From Blastopirellula retiformator (GTDB lineage Bacteria; Planctomycetota; Planctomycetia; Pirellulales; Pirellulaceae), in the NCBI RefSeq assembly GCF_007859755.1, contig NZ_SJPF01000002.1, positions 816,035 through 865,029 on the forward strand: 48,995 bases of DNA, in the 5' to 3' direction. Below are positions 35,225 to 43,950 of this stretch, one piece after another. Position numbers and translations under genes: made by a program. The notes beneath the pieces were generated by a model. That model saw nothing but the letters and a program-made list of their open reading frames with translations, had not been told where the DNA came from and made no database searches. The stretch's first letter is position 1. Every line of letters begins with the position of its first letter.

Positions 35225-36205
35225 CTAACTGCTGGTCGTGGCGTGCACCGCGAACCCTCGGAGGCTACGTGGATTTCTCGGAGCCCCATTGGCGAAGTCG
35301 CTACGGTCGTTTTCATCAAACGGAACCATTTCCGGCAGCTCTTCCACCGACGCCAGCAGGTTCTCGCGGATCGTTTTCGAGATATCGCCGAGCGGCAAGT
35401 GATTCAACCGACGATGGCAGAAGGGATTTTGCAGTTCGACGCCGATCTGATCGAGCGACAGCAGCGGATAAGCGATCAGGATCGTCATCAAAGGGGTAAA
35501 CCAGCCGACAAAGTCGACCAGGGCCATCGGCAAGAAGAGCAAATACAAGAAGAGGAAACGTCGAATCTTGATCGAGAACGCGATCGCCAGCGGCGTCTTC
35601 AGAATTCTCTCGCATGCGCCGATGTGATCGATCAACCGGGCACGCTCATCTTCCGCCTTCAAAAAGAAGAATTGGTCCATGTCGCCGGTCTCGACCGCCT
35701 GGCGCAGCATCTCTCCGACCCGCCGCACAACGTACATCGGCATATGATTCGCCTGCGCCAACCGCTGCGTCTCGACTCTTCCGACGACCGGGACCAAGTC
35801 CGAGATCTCCTCATAGGTCGTTTGTCCTCGTAAGCTGTGGCGGCAGACCGCGGAAAACGCCGCGACCCATCGCACGTATGAGGCTCGCCACGCCGGATCC
35901 TTTGGGCCGTAGATCACCCCCATTTATCCCAGGTTGCGCGACTGGTTGACGATACCACCCCAGACCTTGCGGGCTTCGTACCAACGGTCATAGCCGGCGT
36001 TGGTTCTAAGCACCAACAACAACGCCAAGACGGCGCCGATGTACTCATAGTGCGAGTTGGCCAGCAGATGCGTGACTTCCAGATAGGACATCAACAGGGT
36101 GACGATCTGCGAGAACAGCGTAAAGCCGATGACCCGCCCGATGATCAGCGGCGCCGCCGATCCCCGGAGCCGGAATACTTCTAACCAAAATTCGTATCGA
36201 GACAT
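35225..36205 (-). pseudogene. Bestrophin-family anion channel with an in-frame stop codon
   Basis: Two frames in the same phase form one bestrophin. The first (ATG 36205 to TAA at 35924-35926) has FRLRGSAAPLIIGRVIGF and NAGYDRWYEARKVWGGIVNQ, ending SRNLG. The second starts at an ATG directly after the stop and continues YGPKDPAWR, RHSLRGQ, LIDHIGACERILKTPLAIAF and YPLLSLDQIGVELQNPF, all hallmark segments. Alignment across the stop needs no gap, so one base change made it. Restored length is 326 residues, normal for bacterial bestrophins. The adjacent ATG might allow reinitiation and a split protein. Downstream member of the carbonic anhydrase-SulP-Usp cluster. Confidence 0.78.
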
Positions 36206-36265
36206 TCTTGTCGCCCGCTTCCATAAGAACCTGTTCCGGTAACCGCACAAATCCACATTCGCCAC

Positions 36266-37081
36266 TCAGGCGAACGCGTAAATTGGCAGTTCGGTTTGTT
36301 GTAAGACGTCGCTGGCAAGCTGGCCGTAGGGCTTGCCCCACCAGTTGGCTGAGCGGGAAATTCCCAGAACCAGCAAGTCGGCTTCCCATTTCTGGGCGTA
36401 CCGCGTGACGGTCTTCAGCGGTGAACCGGGCAACAGGCCGGTCTCCATCGCTGCGATCCGCGACTGACAGTACTGCGTCATTTCTCGATAGGCGCCGCCT
36501 TGCGGATCGGCCGCTTCACCGACGCAAACCAGTCGAAACTCCCGTCCCAAAAAGAAGGCGTTCGACAGGAACGAACGAATCGCCCGACTCGCCGCGCTTG
36601 AGCCGTCATAGACCAGTAAAACGCGATTCAGGGAGGCCGGTTCGTGTCGCAAGATCAACAACGGCTGCACGACCCGCTGCGCCAGTTCGATCAGATCCTG
36701 CGGCGAAAGGCCCAACTCGGGAATATTTCGCTTTCCGCCGCAAGACAGAATCGTCAGATCGTGGTACTTGGCTTCGTCCGCCAACAGTTCCAGGGGATCG
36801 CCTCGTTGGTCGCGAACGTCGCATGGAACCTCGCGACGAATACACTGCGACACAAACGTCTCCCGCGATTCGGTTTGGCGGCGCTCGGCCAGCGCCAAAC
36901 GTGTCGCCTCGACGCCGGCGTAGCCAGACGATTCCATCCCCGCCTTTTCCAAGAAATGCCGGGTGTCGACGATCGTATAGCCGCGCAGTCGAGCTCGGGC
37001 AAGGGTCGCCAACTCGATCGCCGACTCGATCAGCCACTGCGGCTTACTCGAATTGCATAAATGGACTAGCAGATGCTTCAT
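36266..37081 (-). CDS. Tandem universal stress protein
   Basis: 271 residues with two UspA-type halves. The first (1-145) begins MKHLLVHLCNSSKPQWLIESAIELA, the second (about 152-271) begins NRVLLVYDGSSAASRAIRSFL and ends VLGISRSANWWGKPYGQLASDVLQQTELPIYAF, with the Gly-rich nucleotide-binding loop partly replaced. Soluble, cytoplasmic. It lies between SulP (70 bases upstream) and the bestrophin gene, in the same direction. Fusions or neighbours of Usp domains with anion transporters are common, so a regulatory role in transport is plausible. Confidence 0.82.
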   Translation of the reverse strand: MKHLLVHLCNSSKPQWLIESAIELATLARARLRGYTIVDTRHFLEKAGMESSGYAGVEATRLALAERRQTESRETFVSQCIRREVPCDVRDQRGDPLELLADEAKYHDLTILSCGGKRNIPELGLSPQDLIELAQRVVQPLLILRHEPASLNRVLLVYDGSSAASRAIRSFLSNAFFLGREFRLVCVGEAADPQGGAYREMTQYCQSRIAAMETGLLPGSPLKTVTRYAQKWEADLLVLGISRSANWWGKPYGQLASDVLQQTELPIYAFA

Positions 37082-37151
37082 GATTGAAATGCAGAATCCT
37101 TATAAGAACCCCGCCCGATCCAATACGGGGCTTTCTTGAGATGCACGAGAG

Positions 37152-38792
37152 TTACTTCGTTCCTATCACATTTTCGATCTTCTCTCGCCCCGAAGCCTCT
37201 GGCTCGACTTCGGATGGCGAACGCCGTTTGTCGCTGTATTTCTGATAGAAGCGCGCCGCCAAACCGTCCCAGTCGACGACCAGGCTTCCTCCACTCGCGG
37301 TATGTTGCTTTTCCCAGTTCACCAGCAGGTCAAGACAAGCGTGATCGATATAGCTCAACCGATCGAGATTGACATGCAGTTCGTTGTCGTCCGGCACGCT
37401 CTCCAGTTGTTTCGCCAACACCGGCAGTCGCATGAAAGTGGCCGTGCCGATCAAACGCAAAGTAACCCGCGAATTCGCCGGCTCTTCCTCCCGCTGGATT
37501 TCCAAGTGGGAGAAGATGTACAGCAACTTGCAGGCGGCTAGAACGATGCCGGTCAGCACGCCGATCAGCAAGTCGGTCGTGACGATCATCACCATCGTGG
37601 CGAAGTAGATGAAAACCTCGCTCTTCCCATAACGCGCCAACTCGCGGATCGAGGCCGGATTCACCAGCTTGTAGCCGGTGTAAACCAACACCGCCGCCAG
37701 GCACGCGACCGGAATCTGCTTCAACAGAAACGGGAGGAAGGCGACAAAGAGTAACAGCCAGGCACCATGCATGATCGCCGACCAGCGCGACTTCCCCCCT
37801 GCCCCAACATTCGCCGCACTACGAACGATCACGCCGGTAATTGGCAACCCGCCGATCAATCCGCAGACCGAATTGCCGACTCCTTGGGCGAGCAGTTCGC
37901 GATCATAGTTGGTCCGCTGTCCATCATGTATTTGGTCGACGGCAGTAGCGCACAACAACGTTTCGGCGCTCGCGACCAACGCCAGACCGGCGGCCGACGC
38001 CAGGATCGCGCCAATCGGCGCCGCAGCCCAAGCCGCGAAATCGGGAAAAACGAAACTGCTGAGGAAGCTCTCCGGAATACTGGCGTCCAAGCGCAGAATC
38101 GGCACGTCGAAAAACTCCGAGATCAACGTCGCCGCTAACACGCCCAAAAGCGGTCCTGGAATCAACTGCCACTTTCTGGGCGCCGCCTTCCAACAAACGA
38201 TCACGGTGATCGTAAACAGACCGAGGGCCGCCGCCAGGTGATGCGACTTCGATTCGTCGAACGCAAAAACGCGGGCAAACGCTTGCGGCAACGTCAATAG
38301 ATTCGCCAGCCCCGCCTCCAAATGCACGCCGCCGACTTCCAGCCCTTTCCGAGGCTTGTCGTCGATCATGATGTGAAACTGACTGCAAAAAATCAGCACG
38401 CCAATTCCAGCCAACATGCCTTTGACCACGGCCGGCGAGACCGCGCGGAACCACTGCCCCAACTTCAAGGATCCCGCAGCGATCTGCATTAAACCGGCCA
38501 ACACAATGGTCAACAGCACCAACTGGATGTCGTATTTTTCAAACAGGCCGTAGACGATGACGGTCAATCCCGCCGCCGGTCCGCTGACCTGGAGCGGCGA
38601 CCCCGAAATGAATCCGACCACCAATCCGCCGACAATCCCGCTGATCAGGCCGGCCGCCGGAGGCGCGCCCGATGCAATGGCAATCCCTAGGCAAAGGGGC
38701 AGCGCCACCAGGAAAACCACAATCGACGGGAAAATGTCGTTGCGGATCGTCGTCCAACGAAAAAAACCCGGATTCTTCAAATCGCTTGTCAT
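37152..38792 (-). CDS. SulP-family anion transporter with STAS domain
   Basis: 546 residues. The membrane part (about 1-430) shows SulP features: FLVALPLCLGIAIASGAPPAAGLISG, FISGSPLQVSGPAAGLTV and LASAAGLALVASAETLL plus GLIGGLPITGVIVRSAAN. The C-terminal STAS-like domain (about 445-520) has NELHVNLDRLSYIDHACLDLL. SulP members carry sulfate, bicarbonate or other anions. The preceding gene, 43 bases upstream, is a beta-carbonic anhydrase, the classical pairing for bicarbonate transport. The substrate is therefore probably HCO3-, by context. Confidence 0.88.
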   Translation of the reverse strand: MTSDLKNPGFFRWTTIRNDIFPSIVVFLVALPLCLGIAIASGAPPAAGLISGIVGGLVVGFISGSPLQVSGPAAGLTVIVYGLFEKYDIQLVLLTIVLAGLMQIAAGSLKLGQWFRAVSPAVVKGMLAGIGVLIFCSQFHIMIDDKPRKGLEVGGVHLEAGLANLLTLPQAFARVFAFDESKSHHLAAALGLFTITVIVCWKAAPRKWQLIPGPLLGVLAATLISEFFDVPILRLDASIPESFLSSFVFPDFAAWAAAPIGAILASAAGLALVASAETLLCATAVDQIHDGQRTNYDRELLAQGVGNSVCGLIGGLPITGVIVRSAANVGAGGKSRWSAIMHGAWLLLFVAFLPFLLKQIPVACLAAVLVYTGYKLVNPASIRELARYGKSEVFIYFATMVMIVTTDLLIGVLTGIVLAACKLLYIFSHLEIQREEEPANSRVTLRLIGTATFMRLPVLAKQLESVPDDNELHVNLDRLSYIDHACLDLLVNWEKQHTASGGSLVVDWDGLAARFYQKYSDKRRSPSEVEPEASGREKIENVIGTK

Positions 38793-38835
38793 CGCCCTGC
38801 GCCCTCACATGCCAAATTGGATCGAGCCGAATCGA

Positions 38836-39492
38836 CTAGGACAGTCCTGCCGTCGACTCATCTACCTGATATTGGCCGGCGTCAAATACCGACACGAACT
38901 CGTTCGGCTCGGGCTGCAGCGATTCCACCGCTCCCTTGCCGATGTCGTAAGTCCAACCATGAAGCTGCAGTCTCCCTTCGGCCAGCGCAGCCGCGACAAA
39001 TTCCAGCGATTGCAGGTTTTCTAGCTGCATGCGGACGTTTTCCTGAATCACCAATTCCAGCATTCGCTCGGGCGATTGCTCACCATGACGACGAGTTGTC
39101 CGCTGGACCACGTCTTTGGAGTTCTTCAGCCATTCGGCTACAGAGGGAAGCGAATTGCACGAGGCTGGATCGAGCGTCGCCTTCATGGCGCCGCACTGCG
39201 AATGACCGCAGACGACGATATGTTGGACATTGAGCGCCTGGACGGCGTATTCGATCGTCGCGACCTCGCCGCTTGCTGCGTCTTGATACGGGATCATGTT
39301 CCCCGCGTTTCGCAGCACGAACAGATCTCCCGGATCGCTGCCGGTGATCAGATTCGGATCGACGCGCGAATCGCTGCAGGTAATGAACATCGTGGGAGGC
39401 GCTTGCCCCGTGGCGAGTTCCGCGAAGAGCGACTCTTTCCGCGAATATTCGGTTTGTTGGAATTGGCGGATGCCTTGAACGAGTTTTTGCAT
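38836..39492 (-). CDS. can: Beta-class carbonic anhydrase
   Basis: 218 residues. Zinc ligands and catalytic pair are visible: ITCSDSRVDP (Cys39, Asp41, Arg43) and CGHSQCGAM (His97, Cys100), with VLRNAGNMIP between them. Catalyses CO2/bicarbonate interconversion. Cytoplasmic, no signal. ATG 39492 is chosen; the frame extends to a TTG at 39519. First gene of a minus-strand run: carbonic anhydrase, SulP, tandem Usp, bestrophin, with gaps of 43, 70 and about 60 bases. Confidence 0.92.
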   Translation of the reverse strand: MQKLVQGIRQFQQTEYSRKESLFAELATGQAPPTMFITCSDSRVDPNLITGSDPGDLFVLRNAGNMIPYQDAASGEVATIEYAVQALNVQHIVVCGHSQCGAMKATLDPASCNSLPSVAEWLKNSKDVVQRTTRRHGEQSPERMLELVIQENVRMQLENLQSLEFVAAALAEGRLQLHGWTYDIGKGAVESLQPEPNEFVSVFDAGQYQVDESTAGLS

Positions 39493-39690
39493 ACCTTGCG
39501 TATTCTCTCGGCGCACCAATGCGCGCCAGTTGCAGGGTCAAAGAAGGTGAACTCAGCCGCGATGCGCAACGACTAGACGCTGAAGTCCATTTACGGGCGA
39601 CTAGCGCAACAGTCGGCGAAGACGATAGCAGCCGCGCTTGAATCAAGTTTCAAACGCGCACCCAGAACCGGGCGAAGAAGAGACGCAGAT

Positions 39691-40002
39691 TTAGAGCCGA
39701 AGGGCAGCGCCAAGACCGTTCCACCCGCTCCGCTCACGACTGATCGCGTTGGACGTAGTTCGCGAAACGTGACGCGGCAACGAGGCCGACAACAGATCAG
39801 CCGATTGATCGCCGACGTCGACCTTGGGACGGAACTCGGCCGAGACCAATTGCTCTAGTAGAACGACTTCGACCTCACGCGAGGTTTCGGTCTCTTGCTC
39901 ACGCAACGATCGTGATGGTGCGATCGAACCAACGATCATCGCCAGTAACATCATCAAGAGAGGAGTCAGCGCTAGAGGAGCGTTTTTCGCATCGCGTCTC
40001 AT
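39691..40002 (-). CDS. Small membrane-anchored hypothetical protein
   Basis: 103 residues. One N-terminal hydrophobic helix (LALTPLLMMLLAMIVGSIA) after a basic start (MRRDAKN), then a charged region (REQETETSREVEVVLLEQL) and a polar tail. AAGGGAG just before ATG 40002 supports this start over the ATG at 40020. No family recognised. Coding status is moderately supported by length, ribosome site and composition. Confidence 0.5.
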   Translation of the reverse strand: MRRDAKNAPLALTPLLMMLLAMIVGSIAPSRSLREQETETSREVEVVLLEQLVSAEFRPKVDVGDQSADLLSASLPRHVSRTTSNAISRERSGWNGLGAALRL

Positions 40003-40296
40003 CGGGCTCCCTTGTGTCATGATGACTTGGGCCGAAAAAACGAGGGATACGGTGTGCCCCCGCCAGAATCATATACTGTTATTTACGGTGTTGCGAGGTC
40101 CAAAGTCAAGTCGTATTCCCGCAAGCCGTTAACCGGCCGCCGCGACTTAAGGATTGTCGCGGCAAGGGATAGAGCGAGAATCGCTCGAAGATGAATTCTT
40201 GGGAAGCGCCGTTTTTCTTGACCATCGATAGGCTTGCCCTGACCAACGTGACGTCGCCCACAGCAAAACTATCGAATCGTCCCATTTGGAGTTGGC

Positions 40297-40866
40297 TTAT
40301 TCCGTCAGCGCCGGCAACAGAACCGGCACGATATGTCCGCTCGGTACGATGTCATACCGACGCGATACGCCAGCGCTGACCGGCGGCTCAGCGATCGGTT
40401 GCGGCGGAACCGGAGCGGCGCCCGGATCGACGGCCGACGGAACCGGCGGCTGGTCGGTCGCCGGGGCCGACGAGCAACCCGGGATGCACGACTTCAGGCA
40501 AGTCCGAATCCATTCGTACTTCGGCGTCGGCTCTTTGTATTCGTTTTGCCACAGAGTGCGAACGGTTCGCACCTTGCCGCACTTCACCAGCGGCGGTTCG
40601 CAACCGCAGCAGTCCGACTTCTCCCACGGAAAGCGGACCGGGGGAATCTCGACTTGCTTGCAGCGCGTCGTCCAGCAGGTCTTCTTTTCTTCCTCGCACG
40701 ATTTCTTGAGCAGGAAGGGGGCGCACTCGACGCAGGGATGATCGCAGCAGCAGGGACCATGCGCGGTCGGGCGGCCGCAGCCCCCGCCCATCATTTCGCC
40801 TGCGTTGCTCGTGGCGGCGGTCGTCGCCAACACCGCAATTATCATAAAGATCGCAATCCGTCGCAT
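40297..40866 (-). CDS. Secreted Cys-rich protein
   Basis: 189 residues with a signal peptide (MRRIAIFMIIAVLATTAATSNA). The mature part has 16 cysteines, many in CC and CxxC pairs (HGPCCCDHPCVEC, DCCGCEPP, CLKSCIPGC), and a Pro-rich C-terminal tail. KVRTVRTLWQNEYKEPTPKYEW recalls, loosely, the repeat segments of YTV proteins. Probably a cell-wall or envelope component stabilised by disulfides. AAGGAAG upstream supports ATG 40866. It follows a porin gene by 68 bases in the same orientation. Confidence 0.72.
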   Translation of the reverse strand: MRRIAIFMIIAVLATTAATSNAGEMMGGGCGRPTAHGPCCCDHPCVECAPFLLKKSCEEEKKTCWTTRCKQVEIPPVRFPWEKSDCCGCEPPLVKCGKVRTVRTLWQNEYKEPTPKYEWIRTCLKSCIPGCSSAPATDQPPVPSAVDPGAAPVPPQPIAEPPVSAGVSRRYDIVPSGHIVPVLLPALTE

Positions 40867-40934
40867 TCTGTTTCTTCCTTTTTATCGTTCGCCGTAGCGA
40901 TTGTTTGTTGTTAGGTACGATTCGCCTGTTGGGT

Positions 40935-42509
40935 TTAGAAGTCGACCATGAACCGGCAACCGAGAATCCAGAAGTTGCCTCCCGTGTATCCATTGACCGG
41001 AGCATGTTCGCTGATGTCGCCGTAGATGGCGTTAAACTGCATCTTCGAGTGCGAAGTCCAGTACCAGTTCAGGCCGAGCGTCGCGTTCGTCTCCAGACCA
41101 CCCTGGATATCTTGATCGGTCAGGTCCAAGTACGAGATGCGAGCCGCCACCTGCCAGGCGCCCCAACCTCCGCCGCAACCGCCGTAGCAATCGGGCACCA
41201 GGAAGAAGTTCTCGTACGGCTGAACGCGACTCAGCGTACCGCTCTTGCGATCCAAGACCATGTGCTCGCCGGTCAGGAAATAGCCGACCTGCAAGTAACC
41301 GCCATGGAAGTTGAGGTCCGAACGTCCAGCGTCGCGTTGCAGCCAGTTGACCTGGTATTCGCCGCAGAAGTTCCAGGCGCCAACGTTCAGCATCGATTCA
41401 ACGCCGAGGATTTCGTACCAGTGACAATCCGCGATCCGGTCCGTATTGATCCAGCGGTTGCTGGAGCGTGCTTCGGGACGCGTCCGAAAGCGGGCTTCGT
41501 TGCTATTGGGCGCCGTCGAGAGGGCGTCGCCATCGGGATTAGCGACCATACCCGCGATCGCCCAGTGGTACCAACCGCGACCGCCTGAGGAATAGTCATA
41601 CCAAGGGCTGCTCGCCAGGCGGGCGTTGCCGCTGCCTTGGAACGCGTCGCCGATGTAGGCGCCGCTCTGCGAGATGTTCTCGAGATTGAAGATGCCGTAC
41701 CGCCAGTTGTACATTTCATCATCGGAGTAGCTGTAAACACAAAGCCCCAGGCGACGAGCGTCCTCATTGAACGCTTCCACCACCAGCGGGCGCTCCATGA
41801 AGATGTTGAATCGCGAGCTATTCAAGTGATCCAAACCAAGCGGACGCTTCTGGTTGCCCAACAAGACGGTCGTGTTGCCGGGCAGTTCATTCCATCCCAG
41901 GTAGGCGTCTTTGATCGCAGGTTCCGACGGATCGGCAAAGTCGACCTGCATCCGCCACTCCATCGTTTCGAAGATGTCCCCCTTCATTTCGATCCGGAGA
42001 CGACGGAAAGCCCAACGATTATCGGGGTCGTTCCCTGTCGATGGATTCTCGAAGAACCCAATCCCCGGCGTATTTGTCGGGAAATCCCACGTATCGAGGT
42101 GGACGCGACCGCCGATCTTGAACGTCGGCTTGGTTGGCGGCTCGTAAGTGGCCGCCTTCTCAAGAATCGCCGTCTGAGCGTTTTGGTTGGCCTCCAGTCG
42201 TTCAATCCGCTCCAACAGATGCGAAACGTTGCCAGCCGGCACATTTTGGATGCTCTGCATGTTTGGCATCGCACTGGCCGGAGCCGGCGGCGCCATTTGC
42301 GGAGGCGCCGCGTCGAGTTGGTCGATCCGTCGCTCGAGATCCATAAGCCGACGACTGAAATCGTCTTGGGGCGACGCCGCGTATTGCTCGGCGGCGTAGC
42401 TGCTGAAATAGGTGTCTTGAGCGAGAACTGGCGAAACGAGCGTCGTGGCGCCAAACAGGGAAAGGCCCGCTGCGACCGCGCTAGCAAGCTTATTCGTAAA
42501 CTTCGACAT
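40935..42509 (-). CDS. OprO/OprP-like outer-membrane porin
   Basis: 524 residues with a signal peptide (MSKFTNKLASAVAAGLSLFGATTLVSPVLA), a coiled-coil segment (DDFSRRLMDLERRIDQLDAA, ...LLERIERLEANQN), then a long beta-barrel domain of the phosphate-selective porin O/P family: KIGGRVHLDTWDFP, FRRLRIEMKGDIFETMEWRM and KDAYLGWNELPGNTTVLLG, closing with GGNFWILGCRFMVDF. The N-terminal coiled coil could trimerise or reach the cell wall. Starts at 42509 or 42518 (MALMSK) are both possible. It precedes a secreted Cys-rich protein. Confidence 0.85.
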   Translation of the reverse strand: MSKFTNKLASAVAAGLSLFGATTLVSPVLAQDTYFSSYAAEQYAASPQDDFSRRLMDLERRIDQLDAAPPQMAPPAPASAMPNMQSIQNVPAGNVSHLLERIERLEANQNAQTAILEKAATYEPPTKPTFKIGGRVHLDTWDFPTNTPGIGFFENPSTGNDPDNRWAFRRLRIEMKGDIFETMEWRMQVDFADPSEPAIKDAYLGWNELPGNTTVLLGNQKRPLGLDHLNSSRFNIFMERPLVVEAFNEDARRLGLCVYSYSDDEMYNWRYGIFNLENISQSGAYIGDAFQGSGNARLASSPWYDYSSGGRGWYHWAIAGMVANPDGDALSTAPNSNEARFRTRPEARSSNRWINTDRIADCHWYEILGVESMLNVGAWNFCGEYQVNWLQRDAGRSDLNFHGGYLQVGYFLTGEHMVLDRKSGTLSRVQPYENFFLVPDCYGGCGGGWGAWQVAARISYLDLTDQDIQGGLETNATLGLNWYWTSHSKMQFNAIYGDISEHAPVNGYTGGNFWILGCRFMVDF

Positions 42510-42631
42510 TAAAGCCATCCGCGACAATGGGAGAAGAAAAAGCACTCTCGTTATGTCGCGTTCATCGGGCACAGACGGCATAACCGAACAATAAGATCGC
42601 CCAAGTGCGAGTCGCGCCGGATGTATCGATT

Positions 42632-43438
42632 TCAGCAGTCGTTCTTCCCAGGCAGGGTGGCAACGGAAAAAGGGTCGGCAAAAGCGGCAAATGCGCCCAA
42701 CCCACCATCGACCTCGATATCTGTAGCGGTTATGAAGGAGGCTCCTTCGCTTGCTAACCAAAGCACCGCCGCCGCAATTTCCGGCGGTTCGCCGATCCGC
42801 CCTAGCGGATGACGATTGGCCAACGACTCTTCGCCTCCTTGCTGAGCGAGCGACGCCCGCAATAGCGGAGTTCCCACCGCTCCAGGAGAAACCGATACGA
42901 CCCGCACACCTTCGCGCGCCAGTTCAACTCCCCATTGTTTGGCCTGCATCACATTGGCCGCTTTGATCGGCCCATAGGCCGGCACTTCGCGAGCGGTTCG
43001 ATGCGCCTGGGCGCTCGCCATGTTGACGATCACCCCGCTCTGCTGCTTCCGCATGACAGCCGCCGTTTCCATCGCCATATAGGCGTATCCGGAGAGATTG
43101 ATCGCCACCATCTTGTCCCAGGTCTCGGTCGACAACTCGTCGATCGCTTTATAAGACGCAGGCGGCTGGATCGCGGCGTTGTTGACCAGCACGTCAATCG
43201 CCCCCGCCTCTTCGACTACCTGGGCGATTACGCGGCGGCATTCTTCCCGCTTCGAGACGTCGCCGGAGATCAGCTTGGCCGGCAGTTCTCCCTCGGGCTC
43301 GGCGACGTCGACCGCATAAACGGTGGCGCCCGAAGCGGCGAAGGCCTGACAGATCGCCAACCCGATACCTCCGGCGCCTCCGGTCACAAGCACCACGCGG
43401 CCGGAGTTGTCAAATTGAACGGAACCAGTAGGTCGCAT
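42632..43438 (-). CDS. Short-chain dehydrogenase/reductase
   Basis: 268 residues of classical SDR type. TGGAGGIG (19-26) binds NAD(P); VLVNNAAI (84-91) holds the NNAG-like motif; the catalytic residues are Ser142, Tyr155 and Lys159 (YGPIK). VDGG near the C-terminus is also typical. Substrate unknown. Cytoplasmic. It starts 6 bases after the stop of the Dabb-domain gene and is probably co-transcribed with it. Confidence 0.9.
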   Translation of the reverse strand: MRPTGSVQFDNSGRVVLVTGGAGGIGLAICQAFAASGATVYAVDVAEPEGELPAKLISGDVSKREECRRVIAQVVEEAGAIDVLVNNAAIQPPASYKAIDELSTETWDKMVAINLSGYAYMAMETAAVMRKQQSGVIVNMASAQAHRTAREVPAYGPIKAANVMQAKQWGVELAREGVRVVSVSPGAVGTPLLRASLAQQGGEESLANRHPLGRIGEPPEIAAAVLWLASEGASFITATDIEVDGGLGAFAAFADPFSVATLPGKNDC

Positions 43439-43444
43439 GGTCAG

Positions 43445-43849
43445 CTACTTCGAAGCCCAGTAGTCAATCACGAACGCTTCATCCAAGTGGGGCATCAGCA
43501 GTTCGACAAATTCTTTGTGGGCCGGGTGAGGCAAATAGGCTTCGCGATCCGCTTCGCTCTTGAAGGTAACCAGGAAGCAGTGGGTGTAGCCTTGTGCGAG
43601 CATCTCGGGGCTGTTGTTGGTGCCCCATTCAAAATCGGCGATTTGCTCGATCTTGCTCGGCAGTGCGGCGAACGCCTTTTCGACCGCCTGCTTGTCGGCC
43701 GGCTTCGCATCTTCCTTGAACTTGAAACAGACGACGTGCCGCAGCAGCTTTTCAGGTTGCGCCGCATCGTCGGCGTACGAAGGAGTATTCATAGCGACCA
43801 CCACAAGGGCCAACAGGGCGAACACAGACAAACAGAGGGCGCGTTTCAT
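43445..43849 (-). CDS. Secreted Dabb-domain (stress-responsive A/B barrel) protein
   Basis: 134 residues. A signal peptide (MKRALCLSVFALLALVVVAM) leads into a Dabb domain beginning LRHVVCFKFKEDAKPADKQAVEKAF, with EWGTNNSPEMLAQGYTHCFLVTF and YLPHPAHKEFVELLMPHLDEAFVIDYW, the conserved terminal block. Dabb proteins are small dimeric alpha/beta barrels, often in stress or catabolic contexts; an exported form is common in planctomycetes. ATG 43849 begins the signal; the frame to 43954 is unsupported. It sits 6 bases upstream of an SDR gene. Confidence 0.82.
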   Translation of the reverse strand: MKRALCLSVFALLALVVVAMNTPSYADDAAQPEKLLRHVVCFKFKEDAKPADKQAVEKAFAALPSKIEQIADFEWGTNNSPEMLAQGYTHCFLVTFKSEADREAYLPHPAHKEFVELLMPHLDEAFVIDYWASK

Positions 43850-43950
43850 GATCAGTTTTCTCACGCGAAAAGGAGAAGCGAAGGAATCAGAACTACTTAG
43901 GATAACAACGGTCCGCCGCCGCGACAAACTCGCCCCCAATAGGGCGGAGA

